From: Verrucomicrobiota bacterium JB022
Lineage (GTDB): Bacteria > Verrucomicrobiota > Verrucomicrobiia > Opitutales > Oceanipulchritudinaceae
Assembly: GCA_030673845.1 (NCBI GenBank)
Contig: JAUTCQ010000010.1
Span: forward strand, 1 to 33,853
Length of the DNA: 33,853 nucleotides
Direction: 5' to 3'
Of the stretch, positions 25,716 to 33,853 are shown one piece after another. The notes beneath the pieces were generated by a model. The model was not told the DNA's origin and did not search any database. It worked only from the letters and a program-made list of their open reading frames with translations. The position numbers and the translations under genes are program-made. The number at the start of each line of letters is the position of its first letter. Position 1 is the stretch's first letter.

Positions 25716-26237
25716 TTAAGCCCGCGCCGTGTTCAGCGCGACGGCGACACCGGAGACGACGGCGGCGAGGCGTACGGCGTCGTGGATGTGGTCTTCGCCG
25801 AGTCCCCCATCCTTCACGATCTTTTCGTGGGCCTTGAGGCACATTTCGCAACCCGCGAGAGCGGCGCAAGCGAGCGACATCAGCTCAAAGTCGGCCTTGT
25901 TGGTCGCCACCTTGCTCATGCGCTGCATGCGGAGGCGGGCCGGGCGCTGGTTGTAGGCCTCGCTGTTCATCAGGTGGCGGAAGCGGTAGTAGACCGTGTT
26001 CATGCCCATGATGGAGGCGGCGGCCTTGGCATCGCTGTGCACTTCCTGGCTCTCCGGGAAGTCGGCGGAGAGGGCGTCGATCAGGGGGCCGTTGCCGACA
26101 AAGTAGGCGCTGGCGAGGGCGACGCCCCAGCGTTGGGCGGGCGTCAGGCTTTCTTCCTCCAGCAGGTTTTTCAGGTTCAGGCGCAAGTCCTTCGCCTCTT
26201 CGGGCAAGGTTTTCAGCAGGTTGGTCGTGTTTTCCAT
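25716..26237 (-). CDS. ahpD: Alkyl hydroperoxidase AhpD
   Basis: This 173-residue protein is a CxxC disulfide reductase that passes electrons to AhpC. The catalytic residues fall at the same numbers as in M. tuberculosis AhpD as I remember them: Glu118, Cys130, Cys133 and His137 in FELMSLACAALAGCEMCLKAHEK. His132 of the mycobacterial enzyme is Met132 here. The gene is read toward ahpC, 267 bases ahead, and the two are probably in one transcript unless the intervening element terminates it. There is no Shine-Dalgarno and no OxyR gene in the window. The upstream side is divergent from the Minf_1886-family gene. Confidence 0.93.
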   Translation of the reverse strand: MENTTNLLKTLPEEAKDLRLNLKNLLEEESLTPAQRWGVALASAYFVGNGPLIDALSADFPESQEVHSDAKAAASIMGMNTVYYRFRHLMNSEAYNQRPARLRMQRMSKVATNKADFELMSLACAALAGCEMCLKAHEKIVKDGGLGEDHIHDAVRLAAVVSGVAVALNTARA

Positions 26238-26478
26238 GATGTGTTACAGCGAAAGGCCCTTACGGGTAGGCGAGCGTGGCAGAATGTCAACCCGGGCTAC
26301 GCCATTTCCTAGGTCGGTCGGGCCTTTTTGCCTTTTCACCTGGCTCGCCGGACCGACCAGTCGATCCACGATTCCCGAATTGCCCTTGCGCAAACGCCAA
26401 ATCTGACGATTATGAAGGAGGGGATTTCGCCCCACCTGCGTTACAGCTTCCGGCAGGAGCGCAGGTTGAAAGACGCAC

Positions 26479-26943
26479 ATGAATAACAAGGATTTCAACG
26501 AAGTCGTCCACCTGATCGTGAAGGAAGACCGGCGTTACGATCCCGGTGCCTACCATTTCCTGCGGCAGGCTTTGGACTTCACCCTCAACAAGGTCCGGGA
26601 GAAGGAAGGGGCCAGCAATACCCGCCACATCTCCGGGCAGGAACTGGCGGAAGGCATCCGCGAATACGCGCTGGAGCAATATGGCCCGATGGCCCTCACC
26701 CTCCTGCGCGAGTGGGGCCTCGAAAAGACCGAAGACTTCGGCGAAATGGTCTTCAACCTTGTGGACTACAAGGTGTTCGGGAAGACCGAGCAGGACCGGA
26801 TCGAAGACTTCCGCGACGTGTATGAGTTTGAGGATGCGTTTGGCCGCCCCTTTCGCCCCGAGCACGCCCCGCGCTTTTATTACCGGCCGGGAGAAACGCG
26901 CTTGAATTCACTCAGCTCTTCGTCGCAGACTCCGCGCGCATAA
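26479..26943 (+). CDS. Minf_1886-family protein (Verrucomicrobia/Planctomycetes-restricted)
   Basis: This 154-residue soluble protein matches the Minf_1886 family: a helical N-terminal part with YDPGAYHFLRQALDFTLNKV, then RHISGQELAEGIREYALEQYGPMA, and WGLEKTEDFGEMVFNLVDY. The family has no known function and, as far as I know, is limited to the Planctomycetes-Verrucomicrobia-Chlamydiae relatives, so it helps place the organism. The TAA stop overlaps the ATG of the next gene (TAATG), so translation is coupled to the M16 peptidase. No earlier in-frame start is possible because a TGA lies four codons upstream. Confidence 0.87.
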   Translation: MNNKDFNEVVHLIVKEDRRYDPGAYHFLRQALDFTLNKVREKEGASNTRHISGQELAEGIREYALEQYGPMALTLLREWGLEKTEDFGEMVFNLVDYKVFGKTEQDRIEDFRDVYEFEDAFGRPFRPEHAPRFYYRPGETRLNSLSSSSQTPRA

Positions 26944-29522
26944 TGCCTGATACCAAATCGACGCGGGAAAGCGGTCGGACGCAGGTCCTCCGCGAGTTGC
27001 TGGCTTGGCCGGTGCGGCGCTGGGTGCTGCCCAACGGCCTCACTGTCCTGCACCTGGAGGATCGCTCGGCCGACCTCGTGGCGGTGCAGGCGTGGGTCCA
27101 CACCGGCAGTATCCACGAAGGCGAGTGGATGGGCGCGGGCCTGTCCCACTTCCTGGAGCACATGCTCTTCAAGGGCACGGAAAAGCGCGACTGCCACTCC
27201 ATCGCCCGCGAAATCCAGGCGGCTGGCGGCGACATCAACGCCTACACGACTTTTGACCGCACCGTCTACCACGTCGAGCTGCCCAGCGAAGCCTTCGCCC
27301 TCGGCATCGACCTGCTGCACGACCAGGTGCTTCACAGCACGCTGCCCACCGAGGAAGTGGTGAAGGAGCGCGGCGTGATCCTCCGCGAGATCGACATGGG
27401 CCTCGACGATCCCGACCGCCAGGTGGCGCGCGCACTCTTCCGCACCGCCTTCCGCCACCACCCGTATCGTCACCCCGTCATCGGCTATCGTGAGGTATTC
27501 GAGCAGGTGCAGCGCGAAGACCTCTGGAAGTATTACAAGGAGCGTTACGTGCCCAACAACGTGACGCTGATTGTGACGGGTGCGGTGAGCGAAGAACAAC
27601 TGCGCGCCGAGCTGGACAAGACCTGGGGCAAGGAGCCGCGCGCGAAGCTGCCGCCCATCCAGATCCCCGCCGAGCCGATCCAGCTTGCCGCCCGTCAGGA
27701 AGAGCTGCAGGGCGATGTGAACATCTGCCGCGGCAACATCGCCTTCCGCATCCCCTCGATGCGCCACGAAGACGCCCCCGCGCTCGACGTGCTCGCCTCG
27801 CTGCTGGGGCAGGGGCACAGCTCCCGCCTCTGGCGCAGCCTCCGCGACGAGCAGAAACTCGTCCACCACATCGACGCCTCGACCTGGAACCCCGGCGAAG
27901 ACGGCCTCTTCTGGATCTCCTACGTCTGCGAGCCCAGCCGCCACCACGAGGTGCAAGACGCCATCGTCGCCGTGCTTGGCCACATCGCCTATGAGCCCTT
28001 TACGGTCGATGACGTGGCCATGGCCCGCCGCAACGCCCTCGTGCACGAGATCAACGTGCGCAAGACCATGACCGGCCAGGCTGGCCGCCTCGGTGCCGCC
28101 GAAGTGGTGGTGGGCGACCTCGACTACCCCAAGACCTATTTTGCCCGCCTTGACCGCGTGCAGCCGGAAGACCTCCAGCGCGTGGCCGAGCGTTACCTGC
28201 AGGAGCAGGCCCGCAGCAGCGCCTCGATGGTTCCCCAGCGCCACGCCGAGCGCGCCAAGAAGGACGAGACGCCCTTTGCCGCGCCGGAATTCAAGGAAAA
28301 GCGCCTCTCCAACGGCGCCCGCATCCTCTACCAGATCGACCGCAAGCTGCCGAAGGTCCACATCCGCTACAGCGCCCACGGGGGCCCGCACTTCGAGCCC
28401 GCCGATCAGCGAGGTTTGACGGCCCTGTTGGCCAACCTGATGACGAAGGACACGGCCCACCGCACGGCGGCCCAGGTCGCGCGCTCCATCGAGCAGGTCG
28501 GCGGTCAGTTCGCGCCCTTCTCCGGCAATAACACCTTTGGCTTCGGTCTTGAGGTGATGCCCGAAGATGAAGAGCTGGCCCTCTCGCTGCTCGAAGATGC
28601 GCTGCTGCGCCCGGCCTTTACCGCGCACACTTTCGGCCTCGAGCGCGACGCCCAGATCGCGGAGATCCAGGAGGAGAACGACGAGGTGGTCGATTACGGT
28701 CGCCGCCTGCTGCGCCGCCACTTCTTCGGTAATCACCCCTTCCGGACCGATCCGATGGGGGAGGTCGAGCACCTCCAGCAGCTCATGGTCGACCAGGTCA
28801 AGGAGCTTTACCGTACCCTGGTGGTCGGAGAAAACACGGTCGTGAGCGTCTGTGGCGACTTCTACGAAGAAGAGCTGCTGACCCGCCTCGATCACATCCT
28901 CGGTCAACTGCCGACAGGCAAAGTGCCCCCGCGCGCTCCGCTCGAGCTGGGCCGCCAGCAAGGCCAGTGGGAGTTTGAGGCCAAGCAACGCGAGCAAGCG
29001 GTCGTCTTCCGCGCCTTTGCCGATGTGGGCCTGCAAAACGAAGACATGCTGCTCAGCGACATCCTCGAAGAAATTTGCAGCGACATGTCGAGCCAGCTCT
29101 TCCTGCGCGTGCGTGAAGAGCAAAGCCTCGCCTATTTCGTCTCGGCCACCCGTATCATGGGCCTGCGCCAAGGCATGTTTTACTTCTACGCCGGCACCCA
29201 TCCCGACACGGCGGCCAAGGTGCAGCACGAGTTGGATTACGAGGCCCAACGCCTGCGCGATGGCGGCCTGACGGACGACGAGTTCCAGCGCGCCCGCCGC
29301 CGCCTGAAGGTGCGCCGCCGCTCCGGGCTGCAGCGCATCGGTGCCCGTGCCGGTCAAGCAGGCCTCAACGCCCTCTATGGTCGCCCGATCAACGACTGGC
29401 TCGACCACGACGCCAAGCTCGACGCGCTGACGCTGGAGCAACTCCACGCCCACGCCGCCAGGATCTTCGCGGCCGAATCCGGCGTCGGCCTCATCGTCGC
29501 GCCCGACAAGACGGCACCGTAA
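26943..29522 (+). CDS. M16-family zinc peptidase, two fused M16 domains
   Basis: This 859-residue protein resembles insulinase-type peptidases and processing peptidases. The N-terminal half carries the inverted zinc motif His69-Phe-Leu-Glu72-His73 in GLSHFLEHMLFKGTE, with Glu149 (in ILREIDMG) as the third ligand at the expected distance of 76 residues. The C-terminal half is a second M16 fold that lacks HxxEH but has the paired SLAYFVSATRIMGLRQGMFYFYAG segment usual in the inactive half. There is no signal peptide, so it is likely cytosolic unless exported otherwise. It is joined to the Minf_1886 gene by a one-base overlap and ends before a paired repeat element. Confidence 0.93.
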   Translation: MPDTKSTRESGRTQVLRELLAWPVRRWVLPNGLTVLHLEDRSADLVAVQAWVHTGSIHEGEWMGAGLSHFLEHMLFKGTEKRDCHSIAREIQAAGGDINAYTTFDRTVYHVELPSEAFALGIDLLHDQVLHSTLPTEEVVKERGVILREIDMGLDDPDRQVARALFRTAFRHHPYRHPVIGYREVFEQVQREDLWKYYKERYVPNNVTLIVTGAVSEEQLRAELDKTWGKEPRAKLPPIQIPAEPIQLAARQEELQGDVNICRGNIAFRIPSMRHEDAPALDVLASLLGQGHSSRLWRSLRDEQKLVHHIDASTWNPGEDGLFWISYVCEPSRHHEVQDAIVAVLGHIAYEPFTVDDVAMARRNALVHEINVRKTMTGQAGRLGAAEVVVGDLDYPKTYFARLDRVQPEDLQRVAERYLQEQARSSASMVPQRHAERAKKDETPFAAPEFKEKRLSNGARILYQIDRKLPKVHIRYSAHGGPHFEPADQRGLTALLANLMTKDTAHRTAAQVARSIEQVGGQFAPFSGNNTFGFGLEVMPEDEELALSLLEDALLRPAFTAHTFGLERDAQIAEIQEENDEVVDYGRRLLRRHFFGNHPFRTDPMGEVEHLQQLMVDQVKELYRTLVVGENTVVSVCGDFYEEELLTRLDHILGQLPTGKVPPRAPLELGRQQGQWEFEAKQREQAVVFRAFADVGLQNEDMLLSDILEEICSDMSSQLFLRVREEQSLAYFVSATRIMGLRQGMFYFYAGTHPDTAAKVQHELDYEAQRLRDGGLTDDEFQRARRRLKVRRRSGLQRIGARAGQAGLNALYGRPINDWLDHDAKLDALTLEQLHAHAARIFAAESGVGLIVAPDKTAP

Positions 29523-29578
29523 GGCCGAGCAGGCTAAATTGGTATCTATCTCGGCGTCCGAATCAGCTAACGCGATTT

Positions 29579-29697
29579 GGGAGTGCGGCGCTCTGCGCCG
29601 ATCTGATTCTCTGGCCGGGTACGACTCCGGAAGGTGAGCAATAGACTGACGAGACGATTCTGCGCTAATCCAGATCGGCGCGAAGCGCCGCACTCCC
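29579..29697. repeat. REP/BIME-like paired inverted element, copy B
   Basis: Arms at 29579-29605 and 29670-29697 are near-perfect inverted copies (GGGAGTGCGGCGC...GCGCCGATCTG). Each arm has a perfect 6-bp hairpin, CGGCGC/GCGCCG, with loop TCT on the left and GAA on the right. The arms are separated by 64 bases. It sits between the convergent M16 peptidase and ppc genes and is related to copy A at 25598-25698. Confidence 0.88.
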
Positions 29698-29709
29698 AGA
29701 GCGGACAAC

Positions 29710-29737
29710 AAAAAAACGCTCCCCGTCTGGAGAGCGT
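29710..29737 (-). terminator. Terminator of ppc
   Basis: On the minus strand a 9-bp stem (arms 29729-29737 and 29716-29724, one U.G wobble, 4-nt loop) is followed by a run of seven T. It lies 27 bases past the ppc stop. Confidence 0.88.
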
Positions 29738-29763
29738 TTGATAAATACGGTTGTGGCTGCGGC

Positions 29764-32550
29764 TCAACCCGTCGTGCGCAGGCCGGAGGCGATGGCGTTG
29801 ACGCAGATGAGCATGTCTTCGAGGCAGTTGTCGCGGTCGGGATCGTTGTCGTCCATGTTGCGCCACTTGCGCAGGAGGCGGATCTGCTCGCGGTGCAGGC
29901 GCTTGAGCGGCACCTCGCGGTATTGCAACGTCTTGTAAAAGCGGGGGCGACGCTCCGGCAGCGGGCGGCCGAACAGGGCAGCCAGCGCCTGGCGCGTGAG
30001 CTGATACTCCTGATGGATCACGCCCAGCAGGCGCTCGCGCACATCCACTTCCTCCACGAGGCTGGCGTAGGCCTTCATCTGCTCGGAGTCGGCGCTGGTG
30101 GCGCTCGATTCCAGGTTGTAGAAGAGGTAGCGCAGCAGCGGCGTCGTTTGCATCTCGTCCCGCAGGCGCAGGTAGCACGAGCGGTGGTTTTGCTGCAGAT
30201 GGGTAAGCGCAGTGCCGACGCCGAACCAGCCGGGCAGGTAAAAGCGGGCCTGGTTCCAGCTGAAGACCCACGGGATGGCACGGAGGTCGTCGAGCGTCTG
30301 CTGGCCTCGGCGGCGCGTCGGGCGTGAGCCGATGCGGCTGTGCTCCAGCACGTCGATCGGCGTCGCCTGACGGTAAAACGTCATGAAGTCCTTGTCTTCG
30401 AGCAGCTGACGGTAGCGTTTGCGCGAGGCGGCGGCCAGTTGGTCGAGCGCTTCCACCAGCGGGGCGGAGAGGTCGTACTTCTGCTGATCCATGCCCGTGC
30501 CGACCGCGCCGGCCATGAGCAATTCGAGGTGATAAGCGGCCGAGCGATGGTTGTTGTACTTCTGGCCGATCACTTCGCCCTGCTCGGTCACGCGGATGCC
30601 AGCGTTGAGGCTGCCGAGGGCCAGCGCTTCCATAAAGCGGTGGGTCGGGCCGGCGCCGCGACTGATCGTGCCGCCGCGACCATGGAAGAACTGAATATCG
30701 ACGGAGGCTTCCTGACCGACGGCAAGGATGCGCTCTTGTGCCTGCCGCAGCGCCCAGGCGCTGGCGATGATGCCGGCGTCCTTGTTGCTGTCGCTATAGC
30801 CGAGCATGATCATCTGGCGCGGGCCGGTCGGGGCTTCCGGCGCGTCTTCGCGGTCCCAGTCTTCGCGCGACAACTGTTCGTCGTAAATGCGGTGCTGGAT
30901 CGAGAGCGAGCGCTGGGTGATGGGGTGGGCGAGGTAGCTCGCCACAATGCCAGGCGAACGCTCGAGGTCGTCCAGCGTTTCAAAGAGGGGCACTACGGGC
31001 AGGAGACAGGCGAGGCCACCCTCTACCGGGCGCGTCAGGCCGGCTTCGCGGGCGAGCAGGTAGACGACCAGCAGGTCGGAGACGTTACGCGTCATGCTGA
31101 CGATGACCGCCCCGAGGCCGCCGCGCCCGTATTTGCGAATGTGCTTGGCGGCCACTTGCAGCGCACCGACGGAGGCGGCGGCTTCCTCCCCGGCCGAGGC
31201 GGGTCGGTTGGAGAAGGGGCGAGGCGACTGCAGCTCGGCCTCCAGGAATTCGCGGCGCTTGGCTTCGGGCCATTCCGGGAATTCTTCGGCCCCTTCGATG
31301 CCGGCGGCGGCCATCAGCTGGCTGACCGCACGGTCGTGGAAAGCACTGTTTTGGCGGATGTCTAGGCAGGCGAGGTGGAAGCCGAAGGTCTCAATCGCAC
31401 GCTGCACCGGGCGCACGTATTCCTGCACCAGCGCATGAGCGCCGACGTGCAAGAGGCTTTCGCGCAGGATCATCAAGTCCGCCCGCAGCTCCAGCGGGAA
31501 GCGATAGCCCTTTTCGTGGTCGTCGAGCTTGGTGGCGGCCAGGCGACCGCGTAACAGGCGCACGTAACGCTTCCACGGTTCGGCGGCTTCTTCCGGGCGC
31601 GGCTCGGGCAACTCGCCCAGCAGCTTCGAAATCTCCACCGTGCGGTCTTCCAGCTCCTGCGTGGTCGATTGCAGGCGCCAGGAGAGGCCGAGGGCCTGGT
31701 GCAGCTCGGCTAGCATGTTGTCGAGCACATCCAGCGCGCCCGCACGCAGCTCCTTCAGCGTCTGGCTAGAGACCTTGGGGGTCACGCCCGGGTGGCCGTC
31801 GCGGTCGCCGCCCACCCAGCTGCCGAAGCGCAAGAGCGGGTGCGTGTTGGGCTCGCGCAGCACCGTCGGGTCGTAGCCGGCCTCCTCCCAAGCGTAGTCG
31901 AAGCGGGAGTCGAGTTCCTTGAGCACGGGAGGGAAGACTTCCTTGAGGAAGAACAGCATGTGCGCGCGTTCGGAATCGACGTTGGGCTTCTGGTAAAAGA
32001 TTTCGCCCGTGCGCCAGAGACATTCGAGGGTGGCGCAGAGGTCGCGACGCCACTTGCGCTTTTCAAAGTCGGTCAGGCGGCTGTTGGCGCGGTCGTGCAG
32101 AAGCTGAAAAAGCTCGCGGTGCTGGTCGAGCACGGTCCAGCGCTTGGCCTCGGTCGGGTGGCCGGTCAACACGGGCTCAACGACGGCGGCACGGCAGCGG
32201 TGGATGATGTCGATCGGCTGCACGCCTTGATCGTGCAGCTTCTTCAGCCAGTAGCCCCAGCGCCCCGGCTCGGCCTCGATTCCTTCCTGGGATTCGCGGC
32301 GGCGGGCGACTTGATGGGCCGTGTGCTCTTCCACCAGGTTGAGCAACTGGAAAACGAGTGAGATCGTCTGCGCGGCACCGCCGGGCAGGCTGTCGGCATC
32401 TTCGAGTGCCGCCGGGTTGCGCACCAGGCGGGCCAGCTCGGGCTCGCCGATACGGCGCAAAACCTCGGCTAGCGCCTCGCACAGCTCTACGTAGAGCGTG
32501 TCGATCTGTTCAAAACCTTGGGTGAGAAAATCGTCGAAACTATTGGACAT
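29764..32550 (-). CDS. ppc: Phosphoenolpyruvate carboxylase
   Basis: This 928-residue enzyme adds bicarbonate to phosphoenolpyruvate to give oxaloacetate, refilling the citric acid cycle. Catalytic stretches visible in order are VLTGHPTEAKRWTV with His131, GGDRDGHPGVT, MLGYSDSNKDAG with the catalytic lysine, FFHGRGGTISRGAGPTH with the mobile-loop glycines and arginine, and the C-terminal ASGLRTTG, a variant of the usual AGMRNTG. The first motif reads TGHPTEA where TAHPTE is common, marking a sequence branch away from the enterobacterial enzyme. No N-terminal phosphorylation serine of the plant type is apparent. It is a lone gene with its own terminator. Confidence 0.96.
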   Translation of the reverse strand: MSNSFDDFLTQGFEQIDTLYVELCEALAEVLRRIGEPELARLVRNPAALEDADSLPGGAAQTISLVFQLLNLVEEHTAHQVARRRESQEGIEAEPGRWGYWLKKLHDQGVQPIDIIHRCRAAVVEPVLTGHPTEAKRWTVLDQHRELFQLLHDRANSRLTDFEKRKWRRDLCATLECLWRTGEIFYQKPNVDSERAHMLFFLKEVFPPVLKELDSRFDYAWEEAGYDPTVLREPNTHPLLRFGSWVGGDRDGHPGVTPKVSSQTLKELRAGALDVLDNMLAELHQALGLSWRLQSTTQELEDRTVEISKLLGELPEPRPEEAAEPWKRYVRLLRGRLAATKLDDHEKGYRFPLELRADLMILRESLLHVGAHALVQEYVRPVQRAIETFGFHLACLDIRQNSAFHDRAVSQLMAAAGIEGAEEFPEWPEAKRREFLEAELQSPRPFSNRPASAGEEAAASVGALQVAAKHIRKYGRGGLGAVIVSMTRNVSDLLVVYLLAREAGLTRPVEGGLACLLPVVPLFETLDDLERSPGIVASYLAHPITQRSLSIQHRIYDEQLSREDWDREDAPEAPTGPRQMIMLGYSDSNKDAGIIASAWALRQAQERILAVGQEASVDIQFFHGRGGTISRGAGPTHRFMEALALGSLNAGIRVTEQGEVIGQKYNNHRSAAYHLELLMAGAVGTGMDQQKYDLSAPLVEALDQLAAASRKRYRQLLEDKDFMTFYRQATPIDVLEHSRIGSRPTRRRGQQTLDDLRAIPWVFSWNQARFYLPGWFGVGTALTHLQQNHRSCYLRLRDEMQTTPLLRYLFYNLESSATSADSEQMKAYASLVEEVDVRERLLGVIHQEYQLTRQALAALFGRPLPERRPRFYKTLQYREVPLKRLHREQIRLLRKWRNMDDNDPDRDNCLEDMLICVNAIASGLRTTG

Positions 32551-32702
32551 GACCGGAGAGTGAGAACGCTTTGGCGCACCACCTTTGCATAGCGAAGTCG
32601 ATTTGGACGCAAGGTCAAACCTTAGACCGCTGATTGTATCGCGAAATTGACGTCATAGGTGCCGATTTTGAGCCCTACAAAGGTGTTGCGCGCAAGTCAT
32701 CT

Positions 32703-32708
32703 TATAAT
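32703..32708 (+). promoter_or_regulatory. Possible -10 box of the hydrolase gene
   Basis: A perfect TATAAT lies 14 bases before the ATG at 32723, so transcription would begin within about 7 bases of the start codon, giving a nearly leaderless message. No good -35 hexamer lies 16-18 bases upstream. Confidence 0.3.
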
Positions 32709-32722
32709 TATTACCATCGTCT

Positions 32723-33643
32723 ATGCTCCTTACCCCTATCTTGCGCCGCTGGCTGCGGCTGGTCTTGCCTCTTGCCTTGGTCGTTCCCGTGCGGGCCGAA
32801 TTTACGCCGCCAGAGGTGCCGGCCGGCTGGCGCTACCACCACGATGTCGAGATCGGCAAGGTCGGGGATGTCGTGCTGCGGCTGGAGCTGGTGGCACCGG
32901 AGGACAAGCCGCCAGAGCCCCTGCCGGTGATCGTCTACATCCACGGCGGCGGCTGGAACCACGGGAGTAAGGACGCGCACGGTAAGCGACTGGCGGGGAT
33001 GGCACGGCGTGGCTACGTGGGCGTGGCGATCAGCTACCGCTTTGCGCCCAAGCACAGCTACCCGGCACAAATGGAAGACGTGCTGGCGGCGATCCGCTTC
33101 CTCAAGGCCCATGCGGCGCAATACCATGTCGACCCGTCGCGGATCAACCTCTGGGGCTCCTCGGCGGGCGGGCACCTCGCATCACTCGCCGGGGTGACGG
33201 CTAACAACCCCGACGTGAACTACGCGACTCACGGCCTCTGGGAAGGGGAGGACGTGAACGTGTTTGCGGTGGTCGACTTCTGCGGCCCCAACAGCAACTT
33301 CCTCGGCGCCATGGCGAATCAGTCGGGCAGCCTGAGCAAGTTTCTCGGCGCACGCTCCCAATCCATCCCCGAGAAGTCCCGCGAAGCGATGCCGATTACG
33401 CACGTGGACGCGGAAGACCCGCCGTTCTTTGTCGCCCATGGTGATGCCGACCGCACGGTCCCCGTCACCTGGAGCCGCGACTTTGTGCAAGCCTTGAAAG
33501 ACGCCGGGGCTCGCGTGGAATATCACGAGTTGCCCGGCGGCGGCCACAACCTGAGTGCCACCCACCCCGAGGCGCAGGATTTGGCCTACGCCTTCCTCGA
33601 CCGGCTGAATTTCCCGGAACGGGTGTCGTTAGTGCCTCATTGA
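32723..33643 (+). CDS. Secreted alpha/beta-hydrolase (BD-FAE/esterase-like)
   Basis: This 306-residue enzyme has a signal peptide (about residues 1-25, cleaved near VRAE) and so acts outside the cytoplasm. It has the oxyanion motif IHGGGWNHG, the nucleophile elbow GSSAGG (serine in WGSSAGGHLA), the acid in HGDADRTVP and the histidine in PGGGHNLS, so the catalytic triad is complete. The family includes acyl and feruloyl esterases and peptidase-like hydrolases; this subgroup often acts on plant or algal polysaccharide esters. Its promoter region is shared with divergent ppc. No Shine-Dalgarno precedes the ATG. The exact substrate is not known. Confidence 0.9.
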   Translation: MLLTPILRRWLRLVLPLALVVPVRAEFTPPEVPAGWRYHHDVEIGKVGDVVLRLELVAPEDKPPEPLPVIVYIHGGGWNHGSKDAHGKRLAGMARRGYVGVAISYRFAPKHSYPAQMEDVLAAIRFLKAHAAQYHVDPSRINLWGSSAGGHLASLAGVTANNPDVNYATHGLWEGEDVNVFAVVDFCGPNSNFLGAMANQSGSLSKFLGARSQSIPEKSREAMPITHVDAEDPPFFVAHGDADRTVPVTWSRDFVQALKDAGARVEYHELPGGGHNLSATHPEAQDLAYAFLDRLNFPERVSLVPH

Positions 33644-33810
33644 GCGACAAAAGACGAAGTTCTTTCAGTTTTTATGAGCGTTTGCTACCTAGCCAGTGGC
33701 ACCCCTTCAGAGATCTCTGCAAAAGGGGATCTTCCGATTGGGATGTTTTTTGAGACGATACTGGCGATCTGGTTTGGCTCGAGGTTCTTCAAGTGGGCAG
33801 GCTTCGCCCT
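33644..33810. other. Intergenic stretch next to the right-hand transposase end
   Basis: No gene is visible. CCCCTT (33702-33707) and AAGGGG (33723-33728) flank a perfect palindrome CAGAGATCTCTG (33708-33719). It may be the end of the insertion sequence or a hairpin beyond the hydrolase gene; the sequence alone does not decide. Confidence 0.4.
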
Positions 33811-33853
33811 TTACGCGATGATGTTGGCGAGTCTGGTGAGGTTGTAGGCGGGT
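33811..33853 (-). pseudogene. Transposase C-terminal fragment, IS4/IS5-like (cut by window edge)
   Basis: Fourteen codons ending at TAA (33811-33813) read PAYNLTRLANIIA on the minus strand. An A-x-N-L-x-R-L ending is common at the C terminus of IS4/IS5-type DDE transposases (for example AAYNLVRL). The fragment is too short for a firm family call, and the rest lies outside the window. Confidence 0.5.

Noticed and set aside
26412-26486. 24-residue frame with a good purine tract overlapping the Minf_1886 gene start
   Set aside because: It could be a leader peptide, but no regulatory codon run or terminator structure supports it.
26880-29711. 943-codon open frame opposite the M16 peptidase
   Set aside because: Antisense shadow; no domain, and the plus strand has a full zinc motif.

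Overview
This window is a GC-rich bacterial chromosome segment, most likely from the phylum Verrucomicrobiota and probably Opitutia-like. The evidence is a protein of the Minf_1886 family (known to me as restricted to Verrucomicrobia and Planctomycetes), a Gram-negative envelope gene set (TonB-dependent receptor, LptF/G-type permease, lipid A-type sugar transfer genes, lipoproteins) and near-absence of Shine-Dalgarno sequences. The taxonomic call is inference from gene families, not from a marker gene. Both ends hold the inward-pointing 3' end of a transposase gene (IS110-type on the left, apparently IS4/IS5-type on the right), so the segment may be an assembly contig broken at multi-copy insertion sequences.

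Layout. 1-360: IS110 remnant and the tkt terminator. 358-2349 (-): transketolase. 2693-5366 (+): a three-gene set (GT39 membrane glycosyltransferase, GT2 polyprenyl-phosphate sugar synthase, LAB_N membrane protein) that looks like a lipid A or surface-glycan sugar decoration pathway. 5409-5932 (+): a DUF433/DUF5615 toxin-antitoxin-like pair. 6009-6833 (-): manganese catalase with every metal ligand present. 7341-9433 (-): RlmI-type rRNA methyltransferase, shikimate kinase and a small membrane protein. 9494-13632 (-): AraC-type regulator, Fsr-type MFS exporter, LptF/G-type permease and a lipoprotein. 14058-15824 (-) and 16038-18194 (+): an MsbA-type ABC exporter divergent from a TonB-dependent receptor, with two abutting inverted repeats between them. 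18287-21020 (+): metK and ahcY, consecutive genes of the activated-methyl cycle. 21245-24794: a small basic protein, a sulfotransferase, a CstA-type transporter and a lipoprotein. 24918-26237 (-): ahpD then ahpC, a peroxide-defence pair whose catalytic residues resemble the mycobacterial system. 26479-29522 (+): the Minf_1886-family gene overlapping a two-domain M16 peptidase. 29764-32550 (-): PEP carboxylase. 32723-33643 (+): a secreted alpha/beta-hydrolase.

The protein-coding content is mostly housekeeping plus envelope and oxidative-stress functions. I see no large novel gene system. The most interesting signals are non-coding. Two copies of a paired inverted element (25598-25698 and 29579-29697) have four arms that share flanks, while their 6-bp hairpin stems differ by compensatory changes, as in REP/BIME elements. 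The metK leader folds on paper into a 10-bp helix plus a hairpin presenting the ribosome-binding site. A long AACGAAG-repeat hairpin lies between metK and ahcY.
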